Part shown: positions 1-8,487 of the stretch, one piece after another
Layout of the letters: each line of letters begins with the position of its first letter
Numbering within the stretch: position 1 is the first letter of the stretch
Assembly: GCF_011078175.1 (NCBI RefSeq)
Contig: NZ_JAALCJ010000001.1
Location: 682,001 to 746,000 of the forward strand
DNA from: Enterobacter cloacae
Lineage (GTDB): Bacteria > Pseudomonadota > Gammaproteobacteria > Enterobacterales > Enterobacteriaceae
Length of the DNA: 64,000 nt
Reading direction: 5' to 3'
The notes under the pieces: generated by a model
The model's database searches: none
The model's input: the letters and a program-made list of their open reading frames with translations, nothing else
What the model was told of the DNA's origin: nothing
Translations under genes and position numbers: made by a program

Positions 1-122
1 TGGGAGCTGCCGATTATCATCGCTGACTGTAACGCCCGGACAACTTTGCGCCCTTTCACGTCGTTGATAATGCGGTTGAGCCCGGCTTTCGACTGCTTAA
101 CGCCGCGCACTTTGATGCCCAT
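1..122 (-). CDS. phage morphogenesis protein, N-terminal fragment only
   Basis: The first 40 codons of a minus-strand gene are present; the rest lies outside the window. The product starts MGIKVRGVKQSKAGLNRII and is basic. The position, directly after small head-completion genes, and the N-terminal pattern fit the HK97 gp10-like neck or minor tail proteins, but the fragment is too short to prove this. The start ATG at 122 lies 3 bases after the stop of the upstream gene, so the two are probably co-translated. Confidence 0.5.
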   Translation of the reverse strand, partial: MGIKVRGVKQSKAGLNRIINDVKGRKVVRALQSAMIIGSS

Positions 123-124
123 GG

Positions 125-481
125 CTACACTCCCGTAATTATCGCCCAGTCATCTTCCAGGCCGTCGAGAGTATCGTTCCAGCGCGTCACGTGACGGACC
201 TCATCAGCGCCTGCCACGACCGGATCAGGTTCAGCACTAACACCAATCAGGATGTAATCGCCCTCATCAGCTAACGCATACGCAGTAAAGAAGGTGTTCT
301 TAACGACAACCTCTTTTCCTATTGAGCCGAGCTTTGCAGACAGGCCGCCGATGTAGTCGCACATGATGGTTTCAGGCGGTTCGTATGGGTCGACAGGATC
401 GCCCCACTCATCATTGCCACCTGCACCCTTGCGCCATATCGTGCATGGCTTGTTGTAGGACCATGAAGCTGTAGACGACAT
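125..481 (-). CDS. phage head-tail joining or neck protein, hypothetical
   Basis: This gene encodes 118 residues. I chose the ATG at 481 because it overlaps the upstream stop (TGATG) and follows a good AAGGAGG sequence; an upstream in-frame start would overlap the neighbour by 66 bases. The protein has a short beta-rich look with motifs such as TIWRKGAGGNDEWGDP. I recognise no defined domain. Placement between capsid and tail genes suggests a head-completion role. That role is inferred from gene order only. Confidence 0.6.
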   Translation of the reverse strand: MSSTASWSYNKPCTIWRKGAGGNDEWGDPVDPYEPPETIMCDYIGGLSAKLGSIGKEVVVKNTFFTAYALADEGDYILIGVSAEPDPVVAGADEVRHVTRWNDTLDGLEDDWAIITGV

Positions 482-654
482 CAGCCCTCCTTCCAGCGCA
501 GCACTTTCGCGCCGGTCGCCCGGATGCGCGGGCAGTTGATATGCCACTCACCGTCCGATTTGACGTAGCCGGTAGTTTCCCGTCCGGTGTCAGTCATCAC
601 CCAGACGCGGGTGAGAGGCTTCGGCTTGCCTTCCGTCACTGATTTGTACGTCAT
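481..654 (-). CDS. small phage protein, 57 residues, unknown
   Basis: The reading frame starts at ATG 654 and stops at 481. It overlaps both neighbours by TGATG junctions, which is typical for translationally coupled phage genes and supports it being real. The product begins MTYKSVTEGKPKPLTRVW and contains a central TGRETTGYVKSDGEWH segment. I recognise no family. It lies in the head-completion block, so a structural or assembly role is possible. Confidence 0.6.
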   Translation of the reverse strand: MTYKSVTEGKPKPLTRVWVMTDTGRETTGYVKSDGEWHINCPRIRATGAKVLRWKEG

Positions 655-1034
655 CAGCAGCCCCCAACCACAAGGAACAGGCCCACGCTGTTACCGGCGC
701 TGATAGGCAGTTCACCAGTGCAACCGCTGGTATCAAGCCGGGCCAGCGAGTCGCGCAGCCAGGTAATGCTGTCGTCGCCATATTCAAACGAGCGGGACGC
801 GCCAGACGGTGCCCCCTGCGATTTGATACGGCGAGCGCCGGACGACGTAGCCATAAGCGCTGCGGCATACATCAGGATCAGCTTCGCGGTGCACTCGTCA
901 TACCCGGCTCCATCGAGGCACGGGACAATCTTGTTCACCACGCAGAGGATCGGCGTAAGCAAGGCATCAGGTATGGCGTACCCCAACTCAGCGAGGAAGC
1001 CTTTAATTTCTTCTGGCGTAAGCGGGGTTTCCAT
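654..1034 (-). CDS. putative head-tail connector protein
   Basis: The product has 126 residues and is mostly helical, starting METPLTPEEIKGFLAELGY. Helical proteins of this size and position, downstream of the capsid gene and before the neck proteins, are usually head-tail connector (adaptor) proteins. A C-terminal GLFLVVGGC ending is unusual. The gene is 2 bases from its upstream neighbour and overlaps the downstream one. The connector assignment is an inference from order, size and helix content. Confidence 0.55.
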   Translation of the reverse strand: METPLTPEEIKGFLAELGYAIPDALLTPILCVVNKIVPCLDGAGYDECTAKLILMYAAALMATSSGARRIKSQGAPSGASRSFEYGDDSITWLRDSLARLDTSGCTGELPISAGNSVGLFLVVGGC

Positions 1035-1036
1035 GG

Positions 1037-1288
1037 TTATTTCGCCTTTTTCGATTTAGCGGTGGTTCCTGCCTGCTCTGCCTGCTCTGCCTGCTCTGAA
1101 GGTTTATCGTCGGCACCTGGCGTGGCAACTTCAAGCTCCTGCTCTTCAACTTCGCTCACCACCGATACACGACCAGCGAAAGCCGGTGGAACTTCAATCG
1201 CAACAAACTCATGACCTACTGGCAGTTGCTGGAATACGCCGTTAATTGTTCCCCAGCAGCCAGTCTTCTCAACCTTTAACTTTTTCAT
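1037..1288 (-). CDS. small acidic phage protein with EQA repeats
   Basis: The product has 83 residues. Residues 1-45 are mixed, and the C-terminal half is low complexity: it is rich in E, A and K, holds three EQA units made by a 9-base direct repeat at about 1071-1099, and ends with a lysine-rich tail. Such tails occur in small proteins next to capsid genes, but I recognise no family. The gene follows the capsid gene closely and is preceded by GGGAGAG. Repeat slippage could vary its length between relatives. Confidence 0.6.
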   Translation of the reverse strand: MKKLKVEKTGCWGTINGVFQQLPVGHEFVAIEVPPAFAGRVSVVSEVEEQELEVATPGADDKPSEQAEQAEQAGTTAKSKKAK

Positions 1289-1320
1289 GCTCTCTCCCGT
1301 AGAGAAGGGGCCGAAGCCCC

Positions 1321-2376
1321 TTAACCCTGTGCGTTGAACACTTTAGAGCGACCATTGAAATCGCGCTTGATTTGAAGACCGACAGCACTCCAGACCAGAG
1401 TGTTGTAGTTGTCGAACGGATTCTGACGCGGGATCATGAAGGTGCCCACCGGCGCGGCAATGCGCGTCTTGATGTACTGCGAGTTGCGCACGTACGCGAT
1501 GAAGTGGTTACCGGTCAGCTTAAAGGTCTGGTTAACAGACTCAATGCGGCCGTAGCGCAGGATATACTCCAGCACGGTGCCTTCTTTGAATCCAGCAGCG
1601 GAGGAGTACGGCTTGCTCATGTTGCGCATGATGTCAGGCGATACCCACACCTTCACCTTCTCCTGGACATAGTTATCGTCCAGCAGTTTCGCGAACGGGC
1701 CAGTGAAGAATGCGACCATCTCATCAGGCGTTGCTGTGGTCAGGTTGATGTTCAGGCCGGACGCACCCAGATCAACCTGGTTGGTGTTGGCGTGGTTGGT
1801 GATACCAGCGCCGACGTAGCCCTTCACCTTCACCTTCGAGTCACCGGAAAGCATGTAGTCGGCCATATCCTCGCGGATAGCGGCAACGTGCGCTTCCTGG
1901 TCGTCGGCCATGGCATCGAGATTTTCCGACTGCATGCCGTTCCACTCTCGCCACTCGCGGCTGTAGCCAGTGTTGAAGATTGGGATCGGGTCGCCAGCTT
2001 CGTCGTAGATGACTTTATCCAGCTCTTCCGGCACATGACCGGTCAGCGTGCGATGAACCTTACCGGCATCGCTGGCTACGCGATACAGAGCGGCAGTCTT
2101 ACCGATAGAAATCGGCGTACCCAGCCCCAGCAGGTCGTCCAGCAGACCGTTACCTTCGTCATTACGGAAGACTCGGGTAGTGATGTTATCCACTTCGCGC
2201 CAGTAGTCTTTGGAGATCAGCGCGGCCTGGTTAACTTCCAGCGCGCCGCCATACTGGGTGGAAATAGTGTTCTGGTTGACGTTAAACGCTTCACGCTGCA
2301 TCAGCAGTTGGTTCCACGCCTGTTTTACCTGGTTATAGTCGGTAACCAGTTTCTTGTTAAATACGATCATGCTCAT
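1321..2376 (-). CDS. major capsid protein
   Basis: The product has 351 residues, typical for an HK97-fold coat protein. It builds the shell of the head. The family is recognised from overall pattern: an N-terminal helical arm, a segment around NTGYSREWREW, and the C-terminal IAAPVGTFMIPRQNPFDNY part typical of phage coat proteins of the DUF6260-like group. It follows the protease/scaffold and decoration genes, the standard order of a head module, and overlaps the decoration gene by 4 bases. No separate prohead protease cleavage site was identified. Confidence 0.85.
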   Translation of the reverse strand: MSMIVFNKKLVTDYNQVKQAWNQLLMQREAFNVNQNTISTQYGGALEVNQAALISKDYWREVDNITTRVFRNDEGNGLLDDLLGLGTPISIGKTAALYRVASDAGKVHRTLTGHVPEELDKVIYDEAGDPIPIFNTGYSREWREWNGMQSENLDAMADDQEAHVAAIREDMADYMLSGDSKVKVKGYVGAGITNHANTNQVDLGASGLNINLTTATPDEMVAFFTGPFAKLLDDNYVQEKVKVWVSPDIMRNMSKPYSSAAGFKEGTVLEYILRYGRIESVNQTFKLTGNHFIAYVRNSQYIKTRIAAPVGTFMIPRQNPFDNYNTLVWSAVGLQIKRDFNGRSKVFNAQG

Positions 2377-2834
2377 GCGGTTGCTTTCCCTGATTTGCGA
2401 ACTTTCACGAGCTGGGCTTCAGCGCCAACGGTGTATTTCTCGCGTGAGTAGAAGAGGATGTGGTCGGTGGTAGGGGCGGTCGATTTAGCCAGGGTGCCAT
2501 CACCTGCGGACACCAGACCTTCATTTTCCAGCAGCACTTCACCTGCTTTGACGCGCATATGGTAATCAACATCGTCTTCACACATGATGGCCGCGCCAGT
2601 ATCGCCCGCTGGCACTGCGTCACGGATATCACCACCGCCGATGTAGTTGTGCTGCATCACCAGAGGTACGCCAGTGCCGCCTGCTGTTGCGTGGTAAATC
2701 CACTGCCCGGTCGCATCGAGTTCGACCAGTGAACCTGGCAGGATTGCAACCTTGCAGAGGGCTTCAATGACCTGAGGGTCATTCTTGCGGGCCGGACCCG
2801 CGATTACGGTATGGGAACGAGGAGCGAGAGCCAT
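2373..2834 (-). CDS. head decoration protein
   Basis: The product has 153 residues and lies between the protease/scaffold gene and the major capsid gene, where phages place capsid-stabilising decoration proteins. The sequence is rich in small and beta-forming residues (for example VPLVMQHNYIGGGD and GEVLLENEGLVSAGDGTL), as expected for a beta-barrel decoration protein. Start and stop overlap both neighbours by 1 to 4 bases. The role is inferred from position, size and composition. Confidence 0.7.
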   Translation of the reverse strand: MALAPRSHTVIAGPARKNDPQVIEALCKVAILPGSLVELDATGQWIYHATAGGTGVPLVMQHNYIGGGDIRDAVPAGDTGAAIMCEDDVDYHMRVKAGEVLLENEGLVSAGDGTLAKSTAPTTDHILFYSREKYTVGAEAQLVKVRKSGKATA

Positions 2835-3247
2835 TATTCAGGTGCCTCCATGGTAAGGATGTCGCTTTTTTCGCTGTTACCCTGGAATGCTGGGTTCAGC
2901 CCGGTGCTGGTCTGGCACTGCGAATAAAGCGCATTCAGCGCATCGCCAGAAAGCGAGTTGACTGCCGATTCATCCATGAATGAGAACTTAGCTTTCACCG
3001 CGTCACGCTTGGTTTTGAGGTCCTTCTCAGCGTTAGCCTGAAGCTGAGTTTCCAGGTGGCCGATTTTCTCGGTCAGCGGAGTAATGGCAGCATTCACAGC
3101 AGCGGTAATGGCATCAGAATTAAACTGAGACTGTCCGCCTTCTTTTTTCTGCACCTGCTGGTTGTAGGCATCCCAGACCTGATCGTCGGTCAGCCCCTCG
3201 GTTTTAACGCCTGCGGCATTGAGCGCGGCGATCATCTTCTCTTTCAT
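2834..3247 (-). CDS. possible nested scaffold protein from internal start
   Basis: An in-frame ATG at 3247 begins MKEKMIAALNAAGVKTEG exactly where the helical scaffold domain starts. It is preceded by GGAG 11 bases upstream. Internal starts giving free scaffold are known in lambda (Nu3) and related phages. The product would have 137 residues and be identical to the C-terminal part of the protease fusion. Spacing to the ribosome site is somewhat long, so this is a candidate only. Confidence 0.4.
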   Translation of the reverse strand: MKEKMIAALNAAGVKTEGLTDDQVWDAYNQQVQKKEGGQSQFNSDAITAAVNAAITPLTEKIGHLETQLQANAEKDLKTKRDAVKAKFSFMDESAVNSLSGDALNALYSQCQTSTGLNPAFQGNSEKSDILTMEAPE

Positions 3248-4183
3248 CGGGTTTGTTTCTCCGTTGGTTTTGACTTCGTACTCAGTTGGTTTGCGCACGA
3301 CTTCTACTGGCTCACCGACCAGCGTTACGGCGCTGTCGTCGATGAGGTATTTCTGCTGGAAGAGCTTGTTGCCCTCTTCGTAGACGAATTTGTCCGGCCA
3401 GACGGTCACGACATAGCGATAAGCGTCACTGCCCGACGGCGCGCGGATTGCCTCACGCAGCATCTGGTAGATTTCGTCGAATGAGGCGTCGGAGTTGTGG
3501 GCGAAGAAGAACTTCACCTTGTTCAGAAGGCCGTCTTTCATGCTGTTTGCAGCATCGATGAGGCCCGTCGCTTCAACATCGGCCTCCTGCCCGTCAGCGT
3601 TGACGAACATGCCGACGCCTTCATCCGGCGTACCGGCACCCGGCTCGTCGAGCAGGATTGCAATGTGGTCGAACTGCATGTTGTGAGCGACCCAGGAGTA
3701 TTTCTTCTGCTTCGACTCACCGGCCTTTTGCTCCTTGTTCAGCAGCAGACCGGTAGAAACATGAATCGGGTCGGCGTTATTGCCGGAAATCATGTCATCC
3801 AGACGCTGAATAAGGCGTTTGCCGTCTGGTTTTGTCTCTGCCACAGCCTTATTGACGTAAACGTCCATCACGACTTTGTCGTTGGCCTTGCTGACGTTCT
3901 GAGCCCATGCCCCGGCGTAATAATCGTTAACCGCCTGCGGGTCGTTGGCGCTGACGTATTTGCCGTTCACCATCGGATGGCCGATCGGCATTAACTTGCG
4001 CTCCATCGTCAGGTAGCTGTTGTTAATCTCCTCCGCCGGGTACAGCCCGCCATTCATGACGATGTCATCCACGATCGGAACAACACCACGAATGACGTAG
4101 TGTTCCTGGCCGTTGATGGTGGTCGTTGAGATGTTGGAGGCGTTGATGGCGAGGGATTTAACGTGGATGCTGGATAGCTTCAC
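2834..4183 (-). CDS. prohead protease fused to scaffold (DUF2213-like)
   Basis: The product has 449 residues. Residues about 20-300 resemble head-maturation proteases of the DUF2213 type, with an IGHPMVNGKYVSANDP segment and a VSTGLLL segment holding a likely nucleophile serine. Residues about 315-440 are helical, charged and rich in K, E, A and Q, as in scaffolding domains. Protease-scaffold fusions are common: the scaffold guides shell assembly and is then digested. The gene starts the late head block downstream of a terminator and an orphan gene. Confidence 0.75.
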   Translation of the reverse strand: MKLSSIHVKSLAINASNISTTTINGQEHYVIRGVVPIVDDIVMNGGLYPAEEINNSYLTMERKLMPIGHPMVNGKYVSANDPQAVNDYYAGAWAQNVSKANDKVVMDVYVNKAVAETKPDGKRLIQRLDDMISGNNADPIHVSTGLLLNKEQKAGESKQKKYSWVAHNMQFDHIAILLDEPGAGTPDEGVGMFVNADGQEADVEATGLIDAANSMKDGLLNKVKFFFAHNSDASFDEIYQMLREAIRAPSGSDAYRYVVTVWPDKFVYEEGNKLFQQKYLIDDSAVTLVGEPVEVVRKPTEYEVKTNGETNPMKEKMIAALNAAGVKTEGLTDDQVWDAYNQQVQKKEGGQSQFNSDAITAAVNAAITPLTEKIGHLETQLQANAEKDLKTKRDAVKAKFSFMDESAVNSLSGDALNALYSQCQTSTGLNPAFQGNSEKSDILTMEAPE

Positions 4184-4214
4184 GTTGCGTCCTCATTGGT
4201 GGATTTCAGGCATT

Positions 4215-4239
4215 AAAAAAGGCCGCCTAAGCGACCTTT
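4215..4239 (-). terminator. intrinsic terminator after the orphan gene
   Basis: On the minus strand GGTCGC pairs with GCGGCC around a TTAG loop, extended by AAA/TTT, and is followed by six T. It lies 17 bases after the stop of the 98-residue orphan gene and before the protease/scaffold gene. It would stop transcripts of the orphan gene, while Q-modified polymerase should read through. Confidence 0.8.
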
Positions 4240-4255
4240 GCAAAAATTTGGGCAA

Positions 4256-4552
4256 TTACTCTTTTTCTGGCTCACCCGCAGGATCTTCGAAAATGGTTTG
4301 AGGGATAATCACATCACCTTTTACCAGATCCGAACCAATCTCAATAAATCCTTCAAGTTTTTCATTGGAGTACTTGTGCAAGTCGCCAAACATTGCACGA
4401 AATTGCTCAGGAGTAACACCGGCATCAGCACCTTTTTTTAAGGTGCTAAACCCGCCAACCAGTCTGGCTGTACCAAGTGGCGACTCTGCAACCTGCTTAC
4501 CAGCATTTATGTAGACCTTGATATGGTCCTTAAACTCATCAATCTTAGACAT
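4256..4552 (-). CDS. orphan gene (moron-like) inside the head operon
   Basis: The product has 98 residues and starts MSKIDEFKDHIKVYINAG. I chose ATG 4552, 8 bases after CTGGAG, rather than an upstream start without a ribosome site. It is soluble and mostly helical, with a negatively charged end (DPAGEPEKE). I recognise no family. It interrupts the head operon, is more AT-rich than its neighbours, and has its own promoter-like sequence and terminator. This is the arrangement of a moron, a gene often expressed in the lysogen. Confidence 0.75.
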   Translation of the reverse strand: MSKIDEFKDHIKVYINAGKQVAESPLGTARLVGGFSTLKKGADAGVTPEQFRAMFGDLHKYSNEKLEGFIEIGSDLVKGDVIIPQTIFEDPAGEPEKE

Positions 4553-4593
4553 TTTTTTTCTCCAGGGGAGCATGGCGGCCGCGCATGCAAAAA

Positions 4594-4623
4594 TACATAT
4601 ATGGACAAAAAGAATATTTTCAA
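4594..4623 (-). promoter_or_regulatory. candidate sigma70 promoter of the orphan gene
   Basis: On the minus strand TTGAAA (4623-4618) is followed after 16 bases by TATATG, or after 18 by TATGTA. The segment is strongly AT-rich against a GC-rich background and lies just after the stop codon of the head morphogenesis gene. Transcription would begin about 35 bases before the orphan gene start. Confidence 0.5.
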
Positions 4624-4635
4624 CCCAACATATTG

Positions 4636-5553
4636 TTATTTTTTTTCCCAAGCCTTTCTTTCACTTGCCAACTTATCCGCCAGCCCTTCGTTGAATATGC
4701 TTCCGTCATCGTTGAGCAGTACCGGTATCTGGCTGCAATAGCAGTGGTATTTGTTACCATCGACTGCATACCAGTCGCGCACCTCTTGCACAGTTCTGAC
4801 CTTTCCATGCCAGAATGCGTGCGTTGTCCTGGTGGTAGGCTTCAGCGCAGAAAGATGGAGAAGGCCGGTATTTAGCCCCAGACGGTCAGCAGCCCAGTCA
4901 GTTTCATTCCACTGAGCCTGCCGCAGCGCGCCGACCTGCTCAGTCTGAGCGATGGTCTTGGCCTTCGACATCGATACATCAAGGCGCTTGCTGATGACGC
5001 TGGCCGTCTCGCGAGGATTCACGCCGCGCGCTACCGCATCGGTGATGATGTTGGTCAGGTCGCCGCGGGCTGTATCGCTGATGACCTTCCAGTCACTGAA
5101 CGTTGTCAGCCTGGCCGCAGATATCTGGTTCAGATAACCGGGACTGCTTAAAAGCTGCTGTAGCGTCGTCTGGCTGGCGTACACCTGCGACTGCTGCGAG
5201 AGGTTGTTGAAGGCCTCAAGCGTTCCGCGCTGCGCTTCTGCGACGACGTAATCCATCGCCCACAGATTCTGCTCACCACCATCCAGCAGGTAGTCATCGA
5301 GAATCGACTGTACCGCCTCGAGCAGGTCAGCCAGTTCCTGCGCCGACATGTCGTAGATGAACTTGCCGGCGTTTACCTGGTAGAGCCGCTGGTCATCGCC
5401 GTTAACATGGCAAAGGAAATGCCAGTTGTGGCTGTTAACCTCTCGCTCCCGCCCGGTCAGGCGCTTGTCGAACAGAGCTTTCAGGGCAACCTTAATCGCG
5501 TAATACCGGTTCTCAATATCGCGCTCCATCCTGCTGACTGGCTTGCGCGACAT
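4636..5553 (-). CDS. minor head protein (phage head morphogenesis, Mu F-like)
   Basis: The product has 305 residues from ATG 5553, 8 bases after the portal stop. An upstream in-frame start would overlap the portal gene by about 100 bases and was not used. The C-terminal half (about 190-290) matches the Mu F-like head morphogenesis domain: a helical part with KTIAQTEQVGALRQAQ, then THAFWHGKVRTVQEVRD and a cysteine-containing HCYCSQIPVL segment. These proteins attach to the portal and aid head assembly or DNA ejection. The gene order portal - minor head supports this. Confidence 0.8.
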   Translation of the reverse strand: MSRKPVSRMERDIENRYYAIKVALKALFDKRLTGREREVNSHNWHFLCHVNGDDQRLYQVNAGKFIYDMSAQELADLLEAVQSILDDYLLDGGEQNLWAMDYVVAEAQRGTLEAFNNLSQQSQVYASQTTLQQLLSSPGYLNQISAARLTTFSDWKVISDTARGDLTNIITDAVARGVNPRETASVISKRLDVSMSKAKTIAQTEQVGALRQAQWNETDWAADRLGLNTGLLHLSALKPTTRTTHAFWHGKVRTVQEVRDWYAVDGNKYHCYCSQIPVLLNDDGSIFNEGLADKLASERKAWEKK

Positions 5554-5560
5554 CGTGGGG

Positions 5561-7009
5561 TCAACTTTCGACCGTGGTATTACCGGACTCTTCGGCCTCT
5601 GATTCTGGGTCGGCCAGTGGATCAGGCTTTGGCTTGTTGCCATCTGGCGGCACCTCGTCATCTAGTTCTGGCAGCGCCTGCAACTCGCCTGCCGCGCGTA
5701 TCTCGTTTTCGGTGATAGCGGAGCGGCCAAACGCGTTCGTTGACTTCACGGCCACGTCAGCCAGCTTATCCTTGTTGGCAATCTTCTCTGCCTGGCTCGG
5801 GGCCAGCAGATCTGACCATCCCACGGTAATTTCTTCATTCCGCGCGGGAGGGATAATGCCAAGCGTCCAGAAGCGCGACACCACATCGGTGATAACGTCA
5901 GTCAGGAAACCTTTGCGGCGGCTCATCCTGGTTTTGCCCCAGCCTTTTGCATCTTCAGTGCTGGCGCGCTCACCAGTCTGCATCCCGACAAGCTCTTTTA
6001 CAGGGATTGGAACAGTCGCGCAGAACTCGCTTAGGGCGGTACGCCAGGTTGGCTCAGGATCTGCAACGGCGACTGAAAGCACGCTGGTATCGCCCTCCTG
6101 CATGATGACTGCGCTATCTGTGCTGTCATTCAGGCGCCGCACCTGATCATCCATCCCCTCAGAGAGCTGTGCCTCGCTAACGCCAAGCGCCCTGGCAAGT
6201 TGCGCAAAGCTTGTCTTGGCGCTGAAGTTAAAGTTGAGCTGCCGGCTGGCGTTCTTCAAGAAGCCCTCAGCAGCACCACCAGAAACTTTTTCGAGGTCCA
6301 GCAGTTTGTTGAAGCCCTCTTCCAATAGCGATTCACCGGAATCAAGCCGTCCGTCGTCAGAGCCTTCAGCCAGGATAATGACGCGGTCAGGGTGAACATT
6401 AATGATTCGCCCGGGCTGTCCGCTGCGCTGCTGCTGCACCGGAATTTCGGTGAACGAGTACATGCTGACAGCGCCATACTCCTCGCTGTTCTGGTCCTCG
6501 TTATAACTTACCGGATCAAGCTGCGCCTCCCAGACCGGAATGAGCCGGACGAGCGCCCTTTCCTGGAGCCTGCCGACCATCGCCTTATCGACAGGCTCAG
6601 ACCATGGCTTGCTGTCTTTAACCTGGATCAGCAGCGCCGAGTAACGACCCACAAGGTTACGTTTGTCAGCTCCCTTAATCTGCTTCCAGCAGCGTTTAAG
6701 CAGCTTGTTGACCCGCTTATCCCAGGCTGTTTGCTGGGTTGCATCCTTCGTCTGATCGCCTTCGTAAACTTCCGGGAAATCTTCCCAGCAGCCATCAACC
6801 ATTCGCGTCACCGCTGCGCCAGCGATAGCATTGCGGCGGTACGCCCGGTAGAAGTCATCGAAGCAGAGTTCTTTGGGGTAACCAAACTCCTGATACAGGC
6901 GCTGCCGTTTGGTGTTACTGGTGCCATTGAAAAGAGCGTTTACGTAACGCATCCGCTCGCGATCAATACTTGCGTTCGTGGCAAATTGTTTGTTTTCGCT
7001 TTCGTTCAC
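5561..7009 (-). CDS. portal protein (DUF1073 / Phage_portal_3 family)
   Basis: The product has 482 residues and lies directly after the large terminase gene. Portals form the dodecameric ring through which DNA is packed. Family features are the N-terminal FDDFYRAYRRNAIAGAAVTRMVDGCW segment (shown here only as a landmark near residues 50-75), the INVHPDRVIILAEG segment, and the VKELVGMQTGERASTEDAKGW stretch near residue 350. Databases name this family after the anti-CBASS protein Acb1 because some members carry an Acb1 extension. No such extension is seen here, so the protein should be read as a portal only. The C-terminal 45 residues are acidic and proline-rich. Confidence 0.88.
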   Translation of the reverse strand: MNESENKQFATNASIDRERMRYVNALFNGTSNTKRQRLYQEFGYPKELCFDDFYRAYRRNAIAGAAVTRMVDGCWEDFPEVYEGDQTKDATQQTAWDKRVNKLLKRCWKQIKGADKRNLVGRYSALLIQVKDSKPWSEPVDKAMVGRLQERALVRLIPVWEAQLDPVSYNEDQNSEEYGAVSMYSFTEIPVQQQRSGQPGRIINVHPDRVIILAEGSDDGRLDSGESLLEEGFNKLLDLEKVSGGAAEGFLKNASRQLNFNFSAKTSFAQLARALGVSEAQLSEGMDDQVRRLNDSTDSAVIMQEGDTSVLSVAVADPEPTWRTALSEFCATVPIPVKELVGMQTGERASTEDAKGWGKTRMSRRKGFLTDVITDVVSRFWTLGIIPPARNEEITVGWSDLLAPSQAEKIANKDKLADVAVKSTNAFGRSAITENEIRAAGELQALPELDDEVPPDGNKPKPDPLADPESEAEESGNTTVES

Positions 7010-7020
7010 GGTTTCCTCCG

Positions 7021-8487
7021 TCAGCGCGAGCGCACCAACATGCCGGTTGATTGTGGTTCTGATAGTTCGGTTAGCGCGTATACAGCAGCATCAAGCCGGT
7101 CAGGGGATTTCTTCGCAGTAGATGGCACGTACTCCATGAACTGGTTCTCGACCTCATAGAGACTTCCACGGTGAGCGACCCGGCCCTGCGCATACAGCGC
7201 GGAGATGGGTTCTGCTCGCGCGTATTTTCCCTTGCTGGCGTGTACGCGGATGATGCGGCCGCCGAACCCGGCATTCCGCAGAGTGTCTTCTGCCATGTCG
7301 CCGCCCTGGTTGGTTTCAATGACGATCGCATCAGCATCATGCTGCTCGTAGGCTTCAATGGCTTTGGTAGCCCAGCCGTTGGGCGAGTATTTGCCGCTGT
7401 AATCAGCATCGAGGCTGTACTGCCTTTCATCACCGGTGCCGTACACGCTGGCAACCGCGATGCCTGATTCGTCGCTCTCTTCACTGTTGGTGGCTTGCGG
7501 GTCAATCGCTACCACTGTCCGGTTAAGCTCCTGGGTGATCCGCATCTCATGCGCAGCACCAATCATGTCCTCAGTCCATAGTGCGCCCTCCGCATTGAAG
7601 CGTTTCGGGTTCTGCATGTACTGGGCTTCAGCGGTGCGCCGGTGGGAAAAGAGTGAAACGCGGTGCGACTCATTATGCTTAAACGGCCACAGCCAGCCAT
7701 CAGGCAGGCCATGGTCAATCGGGATGGCGTGGGTGTTCTCCGGGTACTGGTCAGCGTATGACAGGCTGTTATTGATCAGCACCGGCAAATTCAGATGGTG
7801 CCACTTCTCACCACTACCGCCCCGCAACAGATATCCGCTCAGGTCGTGGTAGTGGATCCGCTGCATGATGACAATCATCGGCGTCGTCTCGATCGCCAGT
7901 CGTGATTTGATTGTCTCGTTAAAGCGGTTGTTGACGCCGTTACGAACAGTATCTGAATAAGCATCATCCGGCTTAACCGGGTCATCAATAATCAGCGCGC
8001 CCTGCCAGCCTGTTTCCATATGTCCGGCACGAAAACCGGTAACCTGTCCGGCAGCTGATGACGCATAAACGCCGCCACCATGCTCGGTCCACCACATTGC
8101 CTTACTGTCAGCATCATCGCGCAACGCCATCGGCCACATCGACTGGTAGGCCTGTGACTTGATCATACCGCGCGCTGTGGATGAGTTTAGCAGCGCTAGG
8201 TTATGTGAATAGGAAAGGTGCATGAAGCGAGCGCGGTTATTGAGCGCAAGGCCTCGACCCATCATGTTAATGGTCGCCAGTTCAGTCTTCGTGTAGCCAG
8301 GAGGAACGTTAATGATTAGCCGGGTAATCTCACCATCAATAACGCGGTCCAGCGTCTGCTGAATCACCTTGTGGTGAGGCGCGACTATCATCTTGCCGCC
8401 GGTGCGCTGTTTGAAGAAGTAACGCGCGTAGTACAGGCCGTCTGCCTCGCACATACTGGCCCGGATAGCGTCGTCAGCAGTCGTCAT
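7021..8487 (-). CDS. terL: terminase large subunit
   Basis: The product has 488 residues and is the packaging motor ATPase and nuclease. A Walker A-like loop VPPGYTKTE is near residue 62, the Walker B strand ALIIDDPV near 165, a coupling segment PMIVIMQRIHYHD near 205, and the RNase H-like nuclease begins with VVAIDPQ near 330, with IVIETNQGGD following near 390. It lies 11 bases before the portal gene and overlaps the small subunit by 14 bases. The Walker A differs from GxxxxGK[ST], which is common in phage terminases. Confidence 0.92.
   Translation of the reverse strand: MTTADDAIRASMCEADGLYYARYFFKQRTGGKMIVAPHHKVIQQTLDRVIDGEITRLIINVPPGYTKTELATINMMGRGLALNNRARFMHLSYSHNLALLNSSTARGMIKSQAYQSMWPMALRDDADSKAMWWTEHGGGVYASSAAGQVTGFRAGHMETGWQGALIIDDPVKPDDAYSDTVRNGVNNRFNETIKSRLAIETTPMIVIMQRIHYHDLSGYLLRGGSGEKWHHLNLPVLINNSLSYADQYPENTHAIPIDHGLPDGWLWPFKHNESHRVSLFSHRRTAEAQYMQNPKRFNAEGALWTEDMIGAAHEMRITQELNRTVVAIDPQATNSEESDESGIAVASVYGTGDERQYSLDADYSGKYSPNGWATKAIEAYEQHDADAIVIETNQGGDMAEDTLRNAGFGGRIIRVHASKGKYARAEPISALYAQGRVAHRGSLYEVENQFMEYVPSTAKKSPDRLDAAVYALTELSEPQSTGMLVRSR

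Noticed and set aside
1071..1099. Triple 9-base direct repeat
   Set aside because: It encodes EQA units in a low-complexity tail of a small phage protein and needs no other explanation.
1372..2451. 359-codon frame opposite the major capsid gene
   Set aside because: The minus-strand capsid gene fits gene order and coupling; the plus-strand frame lacks a ribosome site and recognisable content.
5561..7009. Anti-CBASS Acb1 function for the portal protein
   Set aside because: The family is named so in databases because some members carry an Acb1 part. Here the length and motifs are those of a plain portal, and no HxT-type phosphodiesterase motifs are seen.
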